A stretch of 16,012 bases of DNA from Physocladia obscura (Eukaryota; Chytridiomycota; Chytridiomycetes; Chytridiales; Chytriomycetaceae). This document shows positions 1 through 8,568 of this stretch, piece after piece. The DNA is taken from assembly GCA_027596945.1 (NCBI GenBank), contig JADGJH010000621.1, positions 1 through 16,012 on the forward strand. The letters run 5' to 3'. The position numbers were made by a program, and so were the translations under genes. Numbering within the stretch: position 1 is the stretch's first letter; each line of letters starts with the position of its first letter. Under the pieces are notes generated by a model. The model saw only the letters and a list, made by a program, of their open reading frames with translations. It made no database searches and was not told the DNA's origin.

Positions 1-36
1 ATCATGTTCTGATATTTATTTTGTTTTTTGTTATAG

Positions 37-1377
37 ATTTTGAAACAGTTCGAAACGCAATCTACACAGAACCTGCTGACCAAAGCGCTTGGCTTTATCA
101 GCGTTGGCTGCTTGGAGAAGGTATATCTTATCTTAAATTTGTTTTATCTTGTTGTAAAATAATGATGAAATTCAAAATAAAGAGCGTGTTCCACTTGCTA
201 TTGTTTGGAGCCAAGCTCATGTCACAATATCTAATACGACTATATTTGTCTGTTTTAACCATCGGGTCACTATTAAACCTGGGTTTATTCAGATTCTGAT
301 GGACGCAGATAAACTGGAAGGATTTGACATCATAAGCAGGCCCGGAAGCAATGTATTCACTGTTAAAATTCCATTCACGGGCAACGCTTCAGTTAAACAT
401 ACTGTGTCTGTTGCACTTATATTCCCACAATCTGCATTTAGTCTCTTTGCTGGCGAATGGTTTGCTGGAGCTTCTGTCCAAGCTGAATTCAATTTTTTAA
501 TGACAGATATTGTTGGGAGAACAGGGGCAAGCTTTGATGGAGAGAACAGGATTCTAAATTTTGGAACTGAAAAATTCTGCAAAGTATTTCCTGTCGATAC
601 AACTAATCAATACCAACCGCAAGAAATATGGGTTCGAGAATTGAAATCAATTCAAGAGTTGGTTGAGCTGGAGCCTGACAGTAAATGTAAATTTAAATAT
701 CTTTCACGGTTTATTCTCAAACTAAAATTTTGATTTTTGTGCAGGGCCACTCATGTCTCTGGTTCATATTCTTCACGAAATTGGAGGCGATGATGCAGAT
801 GACAAGAGTATTTATCTTCTTGAAAAATTACAAAAAGTAGATCCAGATCGAGTTGGATACTATACAGACTACGGTTCAGTTTATATTTCACAATAATTTT
901 GTATGTTTGTATTAAATTTTTCTTCCAGCCAGCGATTTAGTATGGGAAAAATATCTTGCAAGAATCACGAAAGTTTTAAATACATCCTCTTCATTAGAAA
1001 CAGAATTCTCTCTCAACATCCCTTCATTACCAAAATTAACGCGAATTTCCACACCTTACCTTCTTCCTGCAAGACTAACAACCATATCTCTCTCAAGTCA
1101 AAGCCTTTCTGCAATTCCTATGTTTCCGTGTGCTCGAGTTCTGAATCTTGAAGAGAATGCTATTACGAAAGTTGATGGATTAGACAACATGCCGCTGCTA
1201 GAAGTTTTAAACTTGCGATGTAATCTTTTGCAGAAAGAAGGTGTTGAGAAATGTGTGCTTAAGACGCATCATACTGTTGATATTTTGGTTAGTGGTAATC
1301 AGGGATTATCTGAGTATGGTAGCAAAGAATGGACTGGTGTTCTTAAGAGTTTGGGAGTTTATATTAGTTTCAAATAA
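37..1377 (+). CDS. RABGGTA: Rab geranylgeranyltransferase alpha subunit, 3' four exons (5' end outside window)
   Basis: Exons read as 37-120, 183-680, 745-873 and 929-1377, with GT/AG introns of 62, 64 and 55 nt that keep one frame to the TAA stop. The first exon carries a prenyltransferase-alpha repeat (PADQSAWLYQRWLLGE). The second fits the Ig-like insert domain of animal RabGGTase alpha. The third is a helical stretch (MSLVHILHEIGGDDADDKS ... DPDRVGYYTDY). The last holds a C-terminal leucine-rich-repeat domain (ARVLNLEENAITKVDGLDNM, LLEVLNLRCNLL). In the known family this subunit pairs with RABGGTB and, with a Rab escort protein, attaches geranylgeranyl groups to C-terminal cysteines of Rab GTPases in the cytosol. 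The PPTA-Ig-LRR order matches metazoan proteins. No break is seen. The N-terminal repeats lie upstream of base 1. Confidence 0.9.
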
Positions 1378-1378
1378 A
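1373..1378 (+). promoter_or_regulatory. AATAAA polyadenylation signal overlapping the RABGGTA stop codon
   Basis: The sequence AATAAA contains the TAA stop (1375-1377). If used, it gives a 3' UTR of only about 10-30 nt. A similar overlap occurs at the end of the LRR gene (14270-14275). Confidence 0.45.
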
Positions 1379-1867
1379 GCGCATGGCGTTTTGAGTTACG
1401 ATCCATGCGTCAGACAAACGCATGAGTCTCACTGTCTGGCAAAAAACATCAAAATAGAACCTGTTCTGATTAATATTTAATGAACTGAAAGACTTGCTGA
1501 TTGAATGTTTTTTTTTGGTGATGTTATTTCTGATGAAAATGAAGCAACAATCTGTCTATAATTGTTGAGAGAAAAAGCTGAAATAATGGTATTTAAGTAT
1601 TTTGCTGTGGCAACGGTGTTAAATGTTGAAAGCCAATTTGAGAATTTTAAATTTCATTTACGACTTTAGACAAGTCACAATATAATAATAATAGCGTAAT
1701 TCTTGCTGTTTAAATATTCGCTGCTGTTGGTTGAATGTCAATGGAAAGTGCCAAACTCAGAGAGGCATTTACTAATTCTTTATTCGATGAGCAGTGTAGC
1801 CAGTAAATTCTTTTTATTATGAGCTGAGTCATTTCTGGCAAAATTGTCTGGAGCCAAACTTTACTTG

Positions 1868-1883
1868 ATCATCTCGAGATGAT
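1868..1883. repeat. 16-bp perfect palindrome ATCATCTC/GAGATGAT
   Basis: Self-complementary with no spacer, and 26 bp from the larger hairpin at 1909-1954. No function is evident. Confidence 0.7.
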
Positions 1884-1908
1884 GATCATTACTGTTTACT
1901 CCCTACTC

Positions 1909-1954
1909 TTGTCAAACACTGTGCCTGGTCCAGAACAGGCACAGTGTTTGACAA
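1909..1954. repeat. Perfect 19-bp inverted repeat with 8-nt spacer
   Basis: Left arm 1909-1927 (TTGTCAAACACTGTGCCTG) is the exact complement of right arm 1936-1954; the spacer is 1928-1935 (GTCCAGAA). It lies 95 bp past the enolase stop codon in the direction of enolase transcription. It could be a foldback or remnant end of a mobile element, or a structured RNA 3' end. I see no matching copy elsewhere in the window. Confidence 0.85.
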
Positions 1955-2048
1955 TCAGGGCGCAGTTGGGGTATCACATAAAAAATCAAACACACGGGAA
2001 CAAATTACATGTATCTGTTTGTTCAGTTTTCAAACACTCCTATTAGTT

Positions 2049-2757
<709 letters not shown>

Positions 2758-3309
2758 CTAAAATCTGTGCATCCCAGATTTTCACAGTGTTGTCATCTAA
2801 TCCAGCACAACAAACTGCCCATCTGTGCTAATGGCAACTGCATCCACCTCTAGACTGTGGCCCTCAAGTGCATACCAGATTTTCACAGTCTTGTCTGAAG
2901 ATCCAGACACAACAAACTGCCCATCTGTGCTGATGGCAACTGCAGTCACATCCTTAGTGTGGCCCTTAAGTGTTCTTTGTAGTGCTCCAGTCTGTGCATC
3001 CCAGATTTTCACAGTCTTGTCAGAAGATCCAGACACAACAAACTGCCCATCTGTGCTGATGGCAACTGCAAACACATCAGCACTGTGGCCCTCAAGTGTC
3101 ATCATGCAAGGAGGCCAGAGCAGGTTTTGTGGAGCAATAGTTGGGACTGGAATTTGGCTTGGCATTAGGGCAAAGTACCTCTTGGAAAATTCTGTTTGAG
3201 TTGGAGCCATGACAATGACTGTGTTGTATATCTGCAAAGCACTTGCTTGAATGGGAATGAAATACTGTTGAATTGCACGTTTGATATCTTTCAGTACCAG
3301 GACCAATCA
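2758..3309 (-). pseudogene. WD40-repeat protein fragment with unrelated N-terminal head
   Basis: The open frame begins after a TGA at 3309-3307 and has no ATG near its start. About 65 residues of unknown head (KDIKRAIQQYFIPIQAS, EFSKRYFALMPSQIPVP) lead into WD40 repeats of the form LEGHSADVFAVAISTDGQFV-VSGSSDKTVKIWDAQ. There are two complete repeats and a third that lost about eight residues at its start (KIWYALEGH). The third also has a one-base deletion near 2805/2806 that creates a stop at about 2797; the other frame continues to KIWDAQ and meets enolase at about 2757. WD40 repeats form beta-propeller scaffolds, normally six to eight blades, so three repeats cannot close a propeller. The simple repeat style resembles the tandem WD40 arrays of fungi, amoebae and bacteria, but the source cannot be told from here. 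Confidence 0.75.
2774..3100 (-). repeat. Three near-identical tandem WD40 coding repeats
   Basis: The motif CCAGATTTTCACAG recurs on the plus strand at 2774, 2875 and 3001, spaced 101 and 126 nt. A full unit is 126 nt (42 codons). The copies differ at few bases, implying recent duplication or conversion. The short spacing comes from an in-frame 24-nt loss plus a single-base loss. Confidence 0.85.
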
Positions 3310-3323
3310 AAAGTTGTCATTTT

Positions 3324-3650
3324 TTATGACGATTGCAATTTTTGTCCCAACTCATTCTCATTATTTTCTTTTCTCGAAATCAGTCGCAGATTCCAGTATG
3401 CATTGATGTTCTTAAAGTTGTCATCTGTAGTATGCTGGCATCTTGGCCAGATGTGGTCTATTTCATAACCCTTTGTTATTTTGCCATCAGGGATACCAAG
3501 ATGCTCCAAAAGCTCTCGTCTCATCAATAATACCTGCTGTGAGTTTGGGTCATCTTTATTTGCTTCTATTTTAAGTATTTTTTTCTTCTTTAGTTTATCT
3601 TGTTGCATCATGATATCATTGATGTTTTTCATTTGTATATGACAGATTAA
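3324..3650 (-). pseudogene. HNH-nuclease-like segment downstream of the helicase
   Basis: The frame ending at a stop near 3324 contains GKITKGYEIDHIWPR (about 3443-3480), then DDNFKNINAYWNLRLISRKE (about 3370-3425). The DH pair, the central Asn and the late Asn fit the beta-beta-alpha-metal fold of HNH endonucleases, where the His activates water and the others bind a metal. The part before it (KNINDIMMQQDKLKKKK) fits better as continuation of the helicase in another frame, so the boundary is not sharp. The frame overlaps the helicase frame at 3616-3683. HNH domains are common in mobile DNA and phages, where they nick or cut DNA for homing or packaging. The assignment rests on a short motif only. 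Confidence 0.55.
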
Positions 3651-4190
3651 CTCTTGTAAAGACATGTCTATTTTCAAAGTCACTTGGTTTCAACCAGTGA
3701 ACCTTGTCAAACAGCTCAGAAACTGTATTGTCTGATCTGTGATTAATAAGTAACTCTGTCATACTATTTTCAACAATCTCTTTCAATGCAGTTAAGTCAG
3801 TGTACTTTGGTCTTGGCTTTTCAACCCCTCCAAGCTGTTTGTAGTCACCAACCAATACAAACTTTACTTTGGAATGCAGTTTGATATAATAAAAGATTTC
3901 ATATGCACTTGATTTCAACATGCTCACTTCATCAATGAAAATATAATTATATTTTATTGCTGCCTTCAGCGCTTCTTTGAAATTACATTTACCATCATTG
4001 TCAATGTGAAAAAAGTAATGAACAGTCTGTCCTTGAATCAAACGAGCTGCTTTGTTTGTACTTGCCAAGAGAATATAGGTTCTTGTGTCTCACAGTTTAG
4101 TTGTTTCTTTCAGTTCTGTTGATTTCCCTGTGCCTGCAAGCCCAGTAATGAGTCTTCCTTGTAATCTCTCTTCAGTTGGATAAAGAGTTC
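3616..4190 (-). pseudogene. Superfamily 1 helicase domain, broken (RecD/Pif1-like)
   Basis: Motifs appear in the right order on the minus strand: Walker A ITGLAGTGKST (about 4119-4150), motif Ia STNKAARLI with TVHYFF, Walker B YIFIDEVSML (about 3919-3950), motif III FVLVGDYKQL (about 3831-3860), motif IV LLINHRS (about 3738), and SYTNEKHQ near the end. Motifs V and VI, which should follow, are not visible; HNH-like sequence stands there instead. Breaks are a frame change just before Walker A (about 4150-4190), a TGA at 4092-4090 between Walker A and motif Ia, and a TGA at 3618-3616. The helicase follows the polymerase motifs without a start codon of its own, which suggests that one polypeptide originally carried both. 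Such helicases unwind DNA ahead of a polymerase. It cannot be expressed whole as it stands under the standard code. Confidence 0.8.
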
Positions 4191-6181
4191 CTCTTTCAAC
4201 TCGAAAACATAATTGCTATGAAACAAATCTTTGACTTCATACTTGTCTGGAAACTTTTCTAATCGATTTCCAATCCCTGGTTCACAATCAACCTCATTAC
4301 CATTCTCTACAATAACACTGTCTGTTTTTAATTGAACAATTGGTCCAGCCATTTTAATAGCTAACTTTACAATATCATGTTTCCATTGTCAATAATTTGC
4401 CAGTAAATCGGAATCAGATTTTGATGCTTCATTTTCTCTGATTTAATCTTGACATGATATAATTTCAAGTCTTCCACAATACATGAATAACCTGCATTTT
4501 CATTCAAAAAGTAGTATCTCGCTACATCATTAAAACTCATTGTAAATTTGTCTGTTTGTTTTCTATCATATTTTTTATTGAGACAGCCTACAAAGCAGTT
4601 TACCATGATTTTACCATTATCATTTCCGCACTTGTCATAAATCCTTTTTACAAATTCGTTAAAGTAATCTGGTTTTAATGTTCTGCTTGGAATCAGTTCA
4701 TAAACAATCTTCATTGGCACTCATAGTTCTACACATTCAGCAATAACGTGACGAGGATGCCATCTTGTTCCTTTCAATGGAAAGGTATTTTTTGTCTCTA
4801 CATAATACCAACCGGTTCTCAGTTTGCCAGAATATGGCCTGATTTCATCAAAGATATTGAAAATACACCAAGGTTCAGTGTTTTTAACACTTAAACAAGC
4901 TGAATGATACTTTTGAATGTTGTAAGCCTTCAACTTTGCATCTGGTGATGGCTCATACAATGTCTCCACAATGGGGCCTTTCACACAGTCAAAGAACACC
5001 TTGTGAGTGTTCTTGTTGAACGTACTTTCAATTTTATTGTCCTGCTTGTAAATCTCAAAGGCTTCACATACTAAAGAAATAAGATTTTGATTTCTAAATG
5101 GAATTGAGAGAGATTTTGAAGCAGCCAGAGCTTGTTCATAATGTTTATTCACTTCAATCATTACATTATTCTTGTACTCAATTCTAACAATGTATCCATC
5201 ATGACTCTTGGTCTTGTATATCGTTTCCTCTTTTCTTGCTAAAAAGACAACAAGCTCTTTCAAATCATTTTTATTGGTGTAGACAACATTGCAATTTTCA
5301 AAAGAATACTTTTGTAAGGAACATTCAATAGAGTATGTACTTCCCCATCAAAGGAATTTCACTTTAGTTTTGAAAACAAGATTGTCATTGGAGCCTTTCA
5401 ATTTCTCAGAAGCAACAATTGACCTTCTCATTTCTCTATCCAATACTGGATACATGTGATTGTTGGCTACTAAAAATATTAAGGCTGGTGCATGATGATT
5501 TCTATTTTGAGGAATGAATCAACTGAATGTTTCTATTTCCATGTTGAGTGCATACAAGCCAATACCAAATCGATGACAGAATACTTTAACTTGCTTTGTC
5601 AAAACACCAGAATCCGTGTGGGTTTCTTCGAAGATGGAGAGAAGTACTTCGCGTGTTAATATTTTGAAGTGACTTGAATATGCATTCATCAAGAATTGGT
5701 AAACGCAGTTTTTATTGGTTGTCGAATTTAGTTCAACATTTAAGGAATAATATGACAATACAGCTCTATACATTCGTTGTTCTTCGAGTGGTATGTGTCG
5801 GTATGGAATGGGTTGTGTTGTGGAGTTAATATCTAAAATATCACAGTCGTAAGGCTGCCTCTCTGCATACTCCTTTGTCAGAGTGTCAAGGTGTTGTTCA
5901 ATCAAATGGTCAGAAATATCTCGAAGAATGCCTGTTTTGCTCTCTTCGTAATTGTAATCTCCATAATGAATAACATACTTGAACTCATACGTCACAATTA
6001 CCCTCTGTGGGAAGAGAGTTGGAAAATAGTACAAGGAATAGTCGATATTTCTTGCTTTTTGTGCGTCATGTGGAACTATTGATCTCTTTCTTTTTGTTAT
6101 CACATCCATTCGTTGCACCTTTCTTGATGATTCAGATGAATCAGGTCTTCTTCTTTTCAAAACATTATGAACGATGTCCAT
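4190..6181 (-). pseudogene. Family B DNA polymerase-like protein, broken; N-terminal part of polymerase-helicase fusion
   Basis: A frame running from an ATG at 6181 to about 4385 is interrupted by in-frame TGA codons at 5521-5519, 5350-5348 and 4723-4721. After a frame change near 4383 it continues to the helicase. Three segments match the family B catalytic motifs in order: motif A-like AYNIQKYHSACL (about 4895-4928), motif B-like GKIMVNCFVGCLNKKY (about 4566-4616) and motif C-like LKTDSVIV (about 4309-4333). Motif A normally has an Asp where this copy has Asn, and the first Asp of DTD is Lys, so metal binding is likely lost even apart from the stops. The N-terminal region has a basic stretch (LKRRRPDSSESSRKVQR) and a conserved-looking segment LIFLVANNHMYPVLD; no exonuclease motifs were identified. 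Related polymerases replicate linear plasmids, Polinton-type elements and DNA viruses. The exact relatives cannot be named without a search. Confidence 0.7.
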
Positions 6182-6474
6182 CCCTCCAGTTTGGAATGTT
6201 TCAATGTCTTGTCAGATTTCTTGATAAAAGAATTGTCCAACTTTAGAATATAGTTACCAATAATTGTCACTTTATTGTTCCAAATGAGATTGGCAATGTG
6301 TGATTGCAACATCTTATGTTCTTTCTCATTTCTTGGAAGCTTGATTTGGTTTAAAACTCTTTTACTTCTTTTCTTGATAGTGATAAAGTTTCCCTTGTAA
6401 GTCAAAGCAAAGTTGTTTGGTTCAAACAGCTGTATACTTTGGTAGAAATCACGTACATTTTCCAACGAGAACAT
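6157..6474 (-). CDS. Hypothetical protein, 105 codons, start of the element's replication cluster
   Basis: This is an uninterrupted ORF with ATG at 6474. It overlaps the polymerase ORF start (6181) by about 25 nt, which is either a compact virus-like gene overlap or a frame break within one longer protein. It is lysine-rich (NFITIKKRSKRVLNQIKLPR) with no domain I recognise. Composition and strand match the polymerase region. AT-rich sequence lies directly upstream. Confidence 0.45.
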   Translation of the reverse strand: MFSLENVRDFYQSIQLFEPNNFALTYKGNFITIKKRSKRVLNQIKLPRNEKEHKMLQSHIANLIWNNKVTIIGNYILKLDNSFIKKSDKTLKHSKLEGWTSFIMF

Positions 6475-6607
6475 GTTTAGTATTATGAAATAAAATAAGT
6501 TTTTGATTAAAATTCTTTTTTTTTTATTTTTATTTTGTTTGACAAAAAGTTCAGTTGGCCGGCTTTTTGGAAATCGTTTTCAAAGTAAATATTATGAATT
6601 TCTGATT

Positions 6608-7016
6608 TTACCAGTTGTACATGTCACGTTTATGCCATAATTCTTTACGTTCATGCAATTCGGCAAGCCAGTTTGTCCTTTCCATTAACTGGGGATTGTT
6701 ACCAAAACTATTTGTCATATGAAATGTCATGATTGCCTTTTTTGTTGATGGCATAAATAAAACACAAGCATTGTTGAATCAATTGGCATAAACTGAACAC
6801 ACTTTGAATACAAACTTCGCAATTTTCTGGCAGATGTTCGTTCATAATAAGTTTACCTCAAGCTCATCATAATCATTTACTGAAACTTTGGATCTACTTT
6901 TAAGAATACCTTCAAGTTTGCTGTTAAATAAAGAAATGTGCTTTTTTGAAATTAAAAATCATAATTCTGAGCTCAAGTCCCATACCGCCATTTTTAATCG
7001 AAGAAATTGTTTTCAT
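6608..7016 (-). pseudogene. Broken small gene upstream of the polymerase cluster
   Basis: From ATG 7016-7014 the minus strand reads MKTISSIKNGGMGLELRI. It then changes frame near 6930 to KKHISLFNSKLEG and VSVNDYDELEV, again near 6850 to EHLPENCEVCIQS, and again near 6765 to end MTNSFGNNPQLMERTNWLAE ... HKRDMYNW with stop 6610-6608. Three coding-like pieces in different frames, with little non-coding sequence between them, suggest one protein of about 135 residues with several indels. No family is recognised. It belongs with the AT-rich element by strand, composition and state of decay. No single piece exceeds about 55 codons, so an ORF search overlooks it. Confidence 0.45.
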
Positions 7017-7083
7017 TTAAATGCCAAAAGTTAACGAAAAAAACAATTACCTCCTTCATGTCGTTAATTCGTCGATGTGTAAT

Positions 7084-8483
7084 TTAACAATGTTCATTGC
7101 AATATTCACCAGATAGTCCAGCAACAGAGTTGTTGATAACACGGTCAACACTGATTTGGTCGACGAGATTTCCATCAGAGTTTGCATTTCGACGACAACA
7201 ACGCTGAAAATCTGTTAACGTCCATATTCGAATATCTGGAACAGTTCTTCTGGAAGTAGGATTGTACAACACGATGTAGGCAGTTCGCCGTTCAACACTC
7301 ATATCCTTGAACTTGACTTTAATCGCCTCCTCCCATGCATCTGACAAGCGTCCTGGCTCACTTCTCCCGTTTCTCCGTTCAAACGCCGCATCACCTTCTG
7401 CATATTCACCAGCCAGAATTTCCAGCAACAATTCGTCCGTTCGTCTCTCAGACAACGAATTCGAAAGGCGATTAAATCCCCTAGAGTCCGCGACAATCGT
7501 CTGCCCCAATTCGTCGATTTTCTTGCTCGAATCTGAGCGGTCGAAGGATACCATGTTTAATCCAGCCTCCGTCAATAAAATGAGTTCGGCCCCGGTTCGA
7601 AATCCGCGGTGAGTCCTCACCTTAATCCAAGTCAGATGGTCGACTTGTTCGACTTTTGTGAGGGGCTTCCGAATGGCGTTGATGTCGGCTTGAGTTCTCA
7701 GATGAATAAAGCCACCATTTCGAAGGACTTTGAGAACGAGGGAGTAAGAGACGTCTTTCTTGACTTTCGAAGACCATTCGCCATTGTGAATCAACATTGA
7801 TGCTTTGTAATTGAGAGCCTCTTCAACTTCGAAAGTCATACGGAGGCGTTGGTTAAGGGTGTTGTGATTCGCGAGACATCCACGACATCGACTGCTGATA
7901 CCGCTTCCTCTTCCAGCATCCTTTCCAGCCATTGCAATATTGATTTTCTTTCTATACAAGCAAGCCAGAGAGTACCAGTTATCACCTTGCAGAAGGGTTA
8001 TACCACAAAAACTAGGCCCCATATTTTCAATTTGTTCCAGAGTCTTCCCTGTCTTCTCAATCATCAACAAAATAGCGGCTCTATCTTTCTCTCTCGTTTT
8101 TTTGTTCAGGCCATCCCACATCACTTCCCAAGAAGCGATTTCAAAGTACAAATGTGTAGCACGGCCATCCAATCCGAATACAGGAGGACGTTCAAGGCAG
8201 GCCTCATCAGACGACTTTGCAGTTTCGAACAATTGATAGGGACCTCGAGGCACATAAACTCTCCCCTTAACCTTTGCAAGCAGTGTGTACAAGATAGGAG
8301 GGGGTGGAACTGGAGCATGTGGAGGCGGCGGTGGTGGTGGACAAGGAAAAGGTTCATGTCGGTCGAATTGTATGAGGAGATCCGACTGGTTCTGGAACAA
8401 AAGAGCATTAGAATTAGTGAGAGAGACGATTAATAAATGCGAAAAGCGCTTACATTGTCTGCAGACGGCAGTTTCCGCATCAT
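7084..8483 (-). CDS. Proline-rich protein of unknown family, two exons or more
   Basis: The likely first coding exon is 8483-8454 (MMRKLPSADN) and the second 8391-7084, joined across a 62-nt GT/AG intron; the plain ORF reads through this intron to an ATG at 8517. The protein begins NQSDLLIQFDRHEPFP followed by a run of prolines (about 8345-8285), then a long globular-looking stretch with no motif I recognise, and a Cys/Arg-rich patch (SSRCRGC). GC and CpG are clearly higher than in the element next to it, more like the KDM7 gene. A further small intron is possible around 8010-7955 (GTATAAC...TTGTATAG); if used it would change the frame. It directly follows the OTU exon, with a 79-nt intron between (8568-8490), so the two may be one gene. 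Function unknown. Confidence 0.55.
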
Positions 8484-8568
8484 ATTGTCCTGTTTTGAGA
8501 TAAAGAAATAAAAACAATTCAGAAAATGTTTTGAAGCAGTCTCGGCGAAAATAAAAAAGCCAAATTAC

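Larger units (their letters stand above)
1378..2048. other. Intergenic DNA between RABGGTA and the enolase remnant
   Basis: No coding frame on either strand looks like a gene. It holds a short inverted repeat (CATGCGT/ACGCATG, 1404-1424, 7-nt loop), a 16-bp palindrome (1868-1883) and a perfect 19-bp hairpin (1909-1954). Otherwise it is AT-rich single-copy sequence as far as can be seen by eye. Confidence 0.6.
3307..7016 (-). mobile_element. Degraded self-replicating DNA element or DNA-virus-like integrant
   Basis: The block comprises the broken small gene, the 105-codon ORF, the polymerase-helicase and the HNH-like segment, all on one strand, AT-rich and low in CpG compared with the neighbours. 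It has no recognisable integrase, capsid, packaging ATPase or protease, and I found no terminal inverted repeats, so it may be a fragment or a plasmid-like replicon. A family B polymerase joined to an SF1 helicase is a combination expected of linear plasmids, transpoviron- or Polinton-related elements and large DNA viruses, not of an animal's own genes. The outer limits are uncertain: the upstream edge lies between 7016 and 7084 and the downstream edge could be anywhere from 3324 to 2757. Confidence 0.6.

Noticed and set aside
3307..7016. A complete Polinton/Maverick or Helitron
   Set aside because: I see no integrase, capsid, packaging ATPase or protease, no Rep (HUH) motif, and no long terminal inverted repeats; only the polymerase, helicase and HNH-like parts are supported.
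7307..8503. Long plus-strand frames opposite the proline-rich gene (7307-7612, 7849-8433, 8285-8503 with a Gly-rich run)
   Set aside because: They mirror the minus-strand gene, including the Gly run that is the complement of the proline run, and show no family likeness or sensible splice structure.
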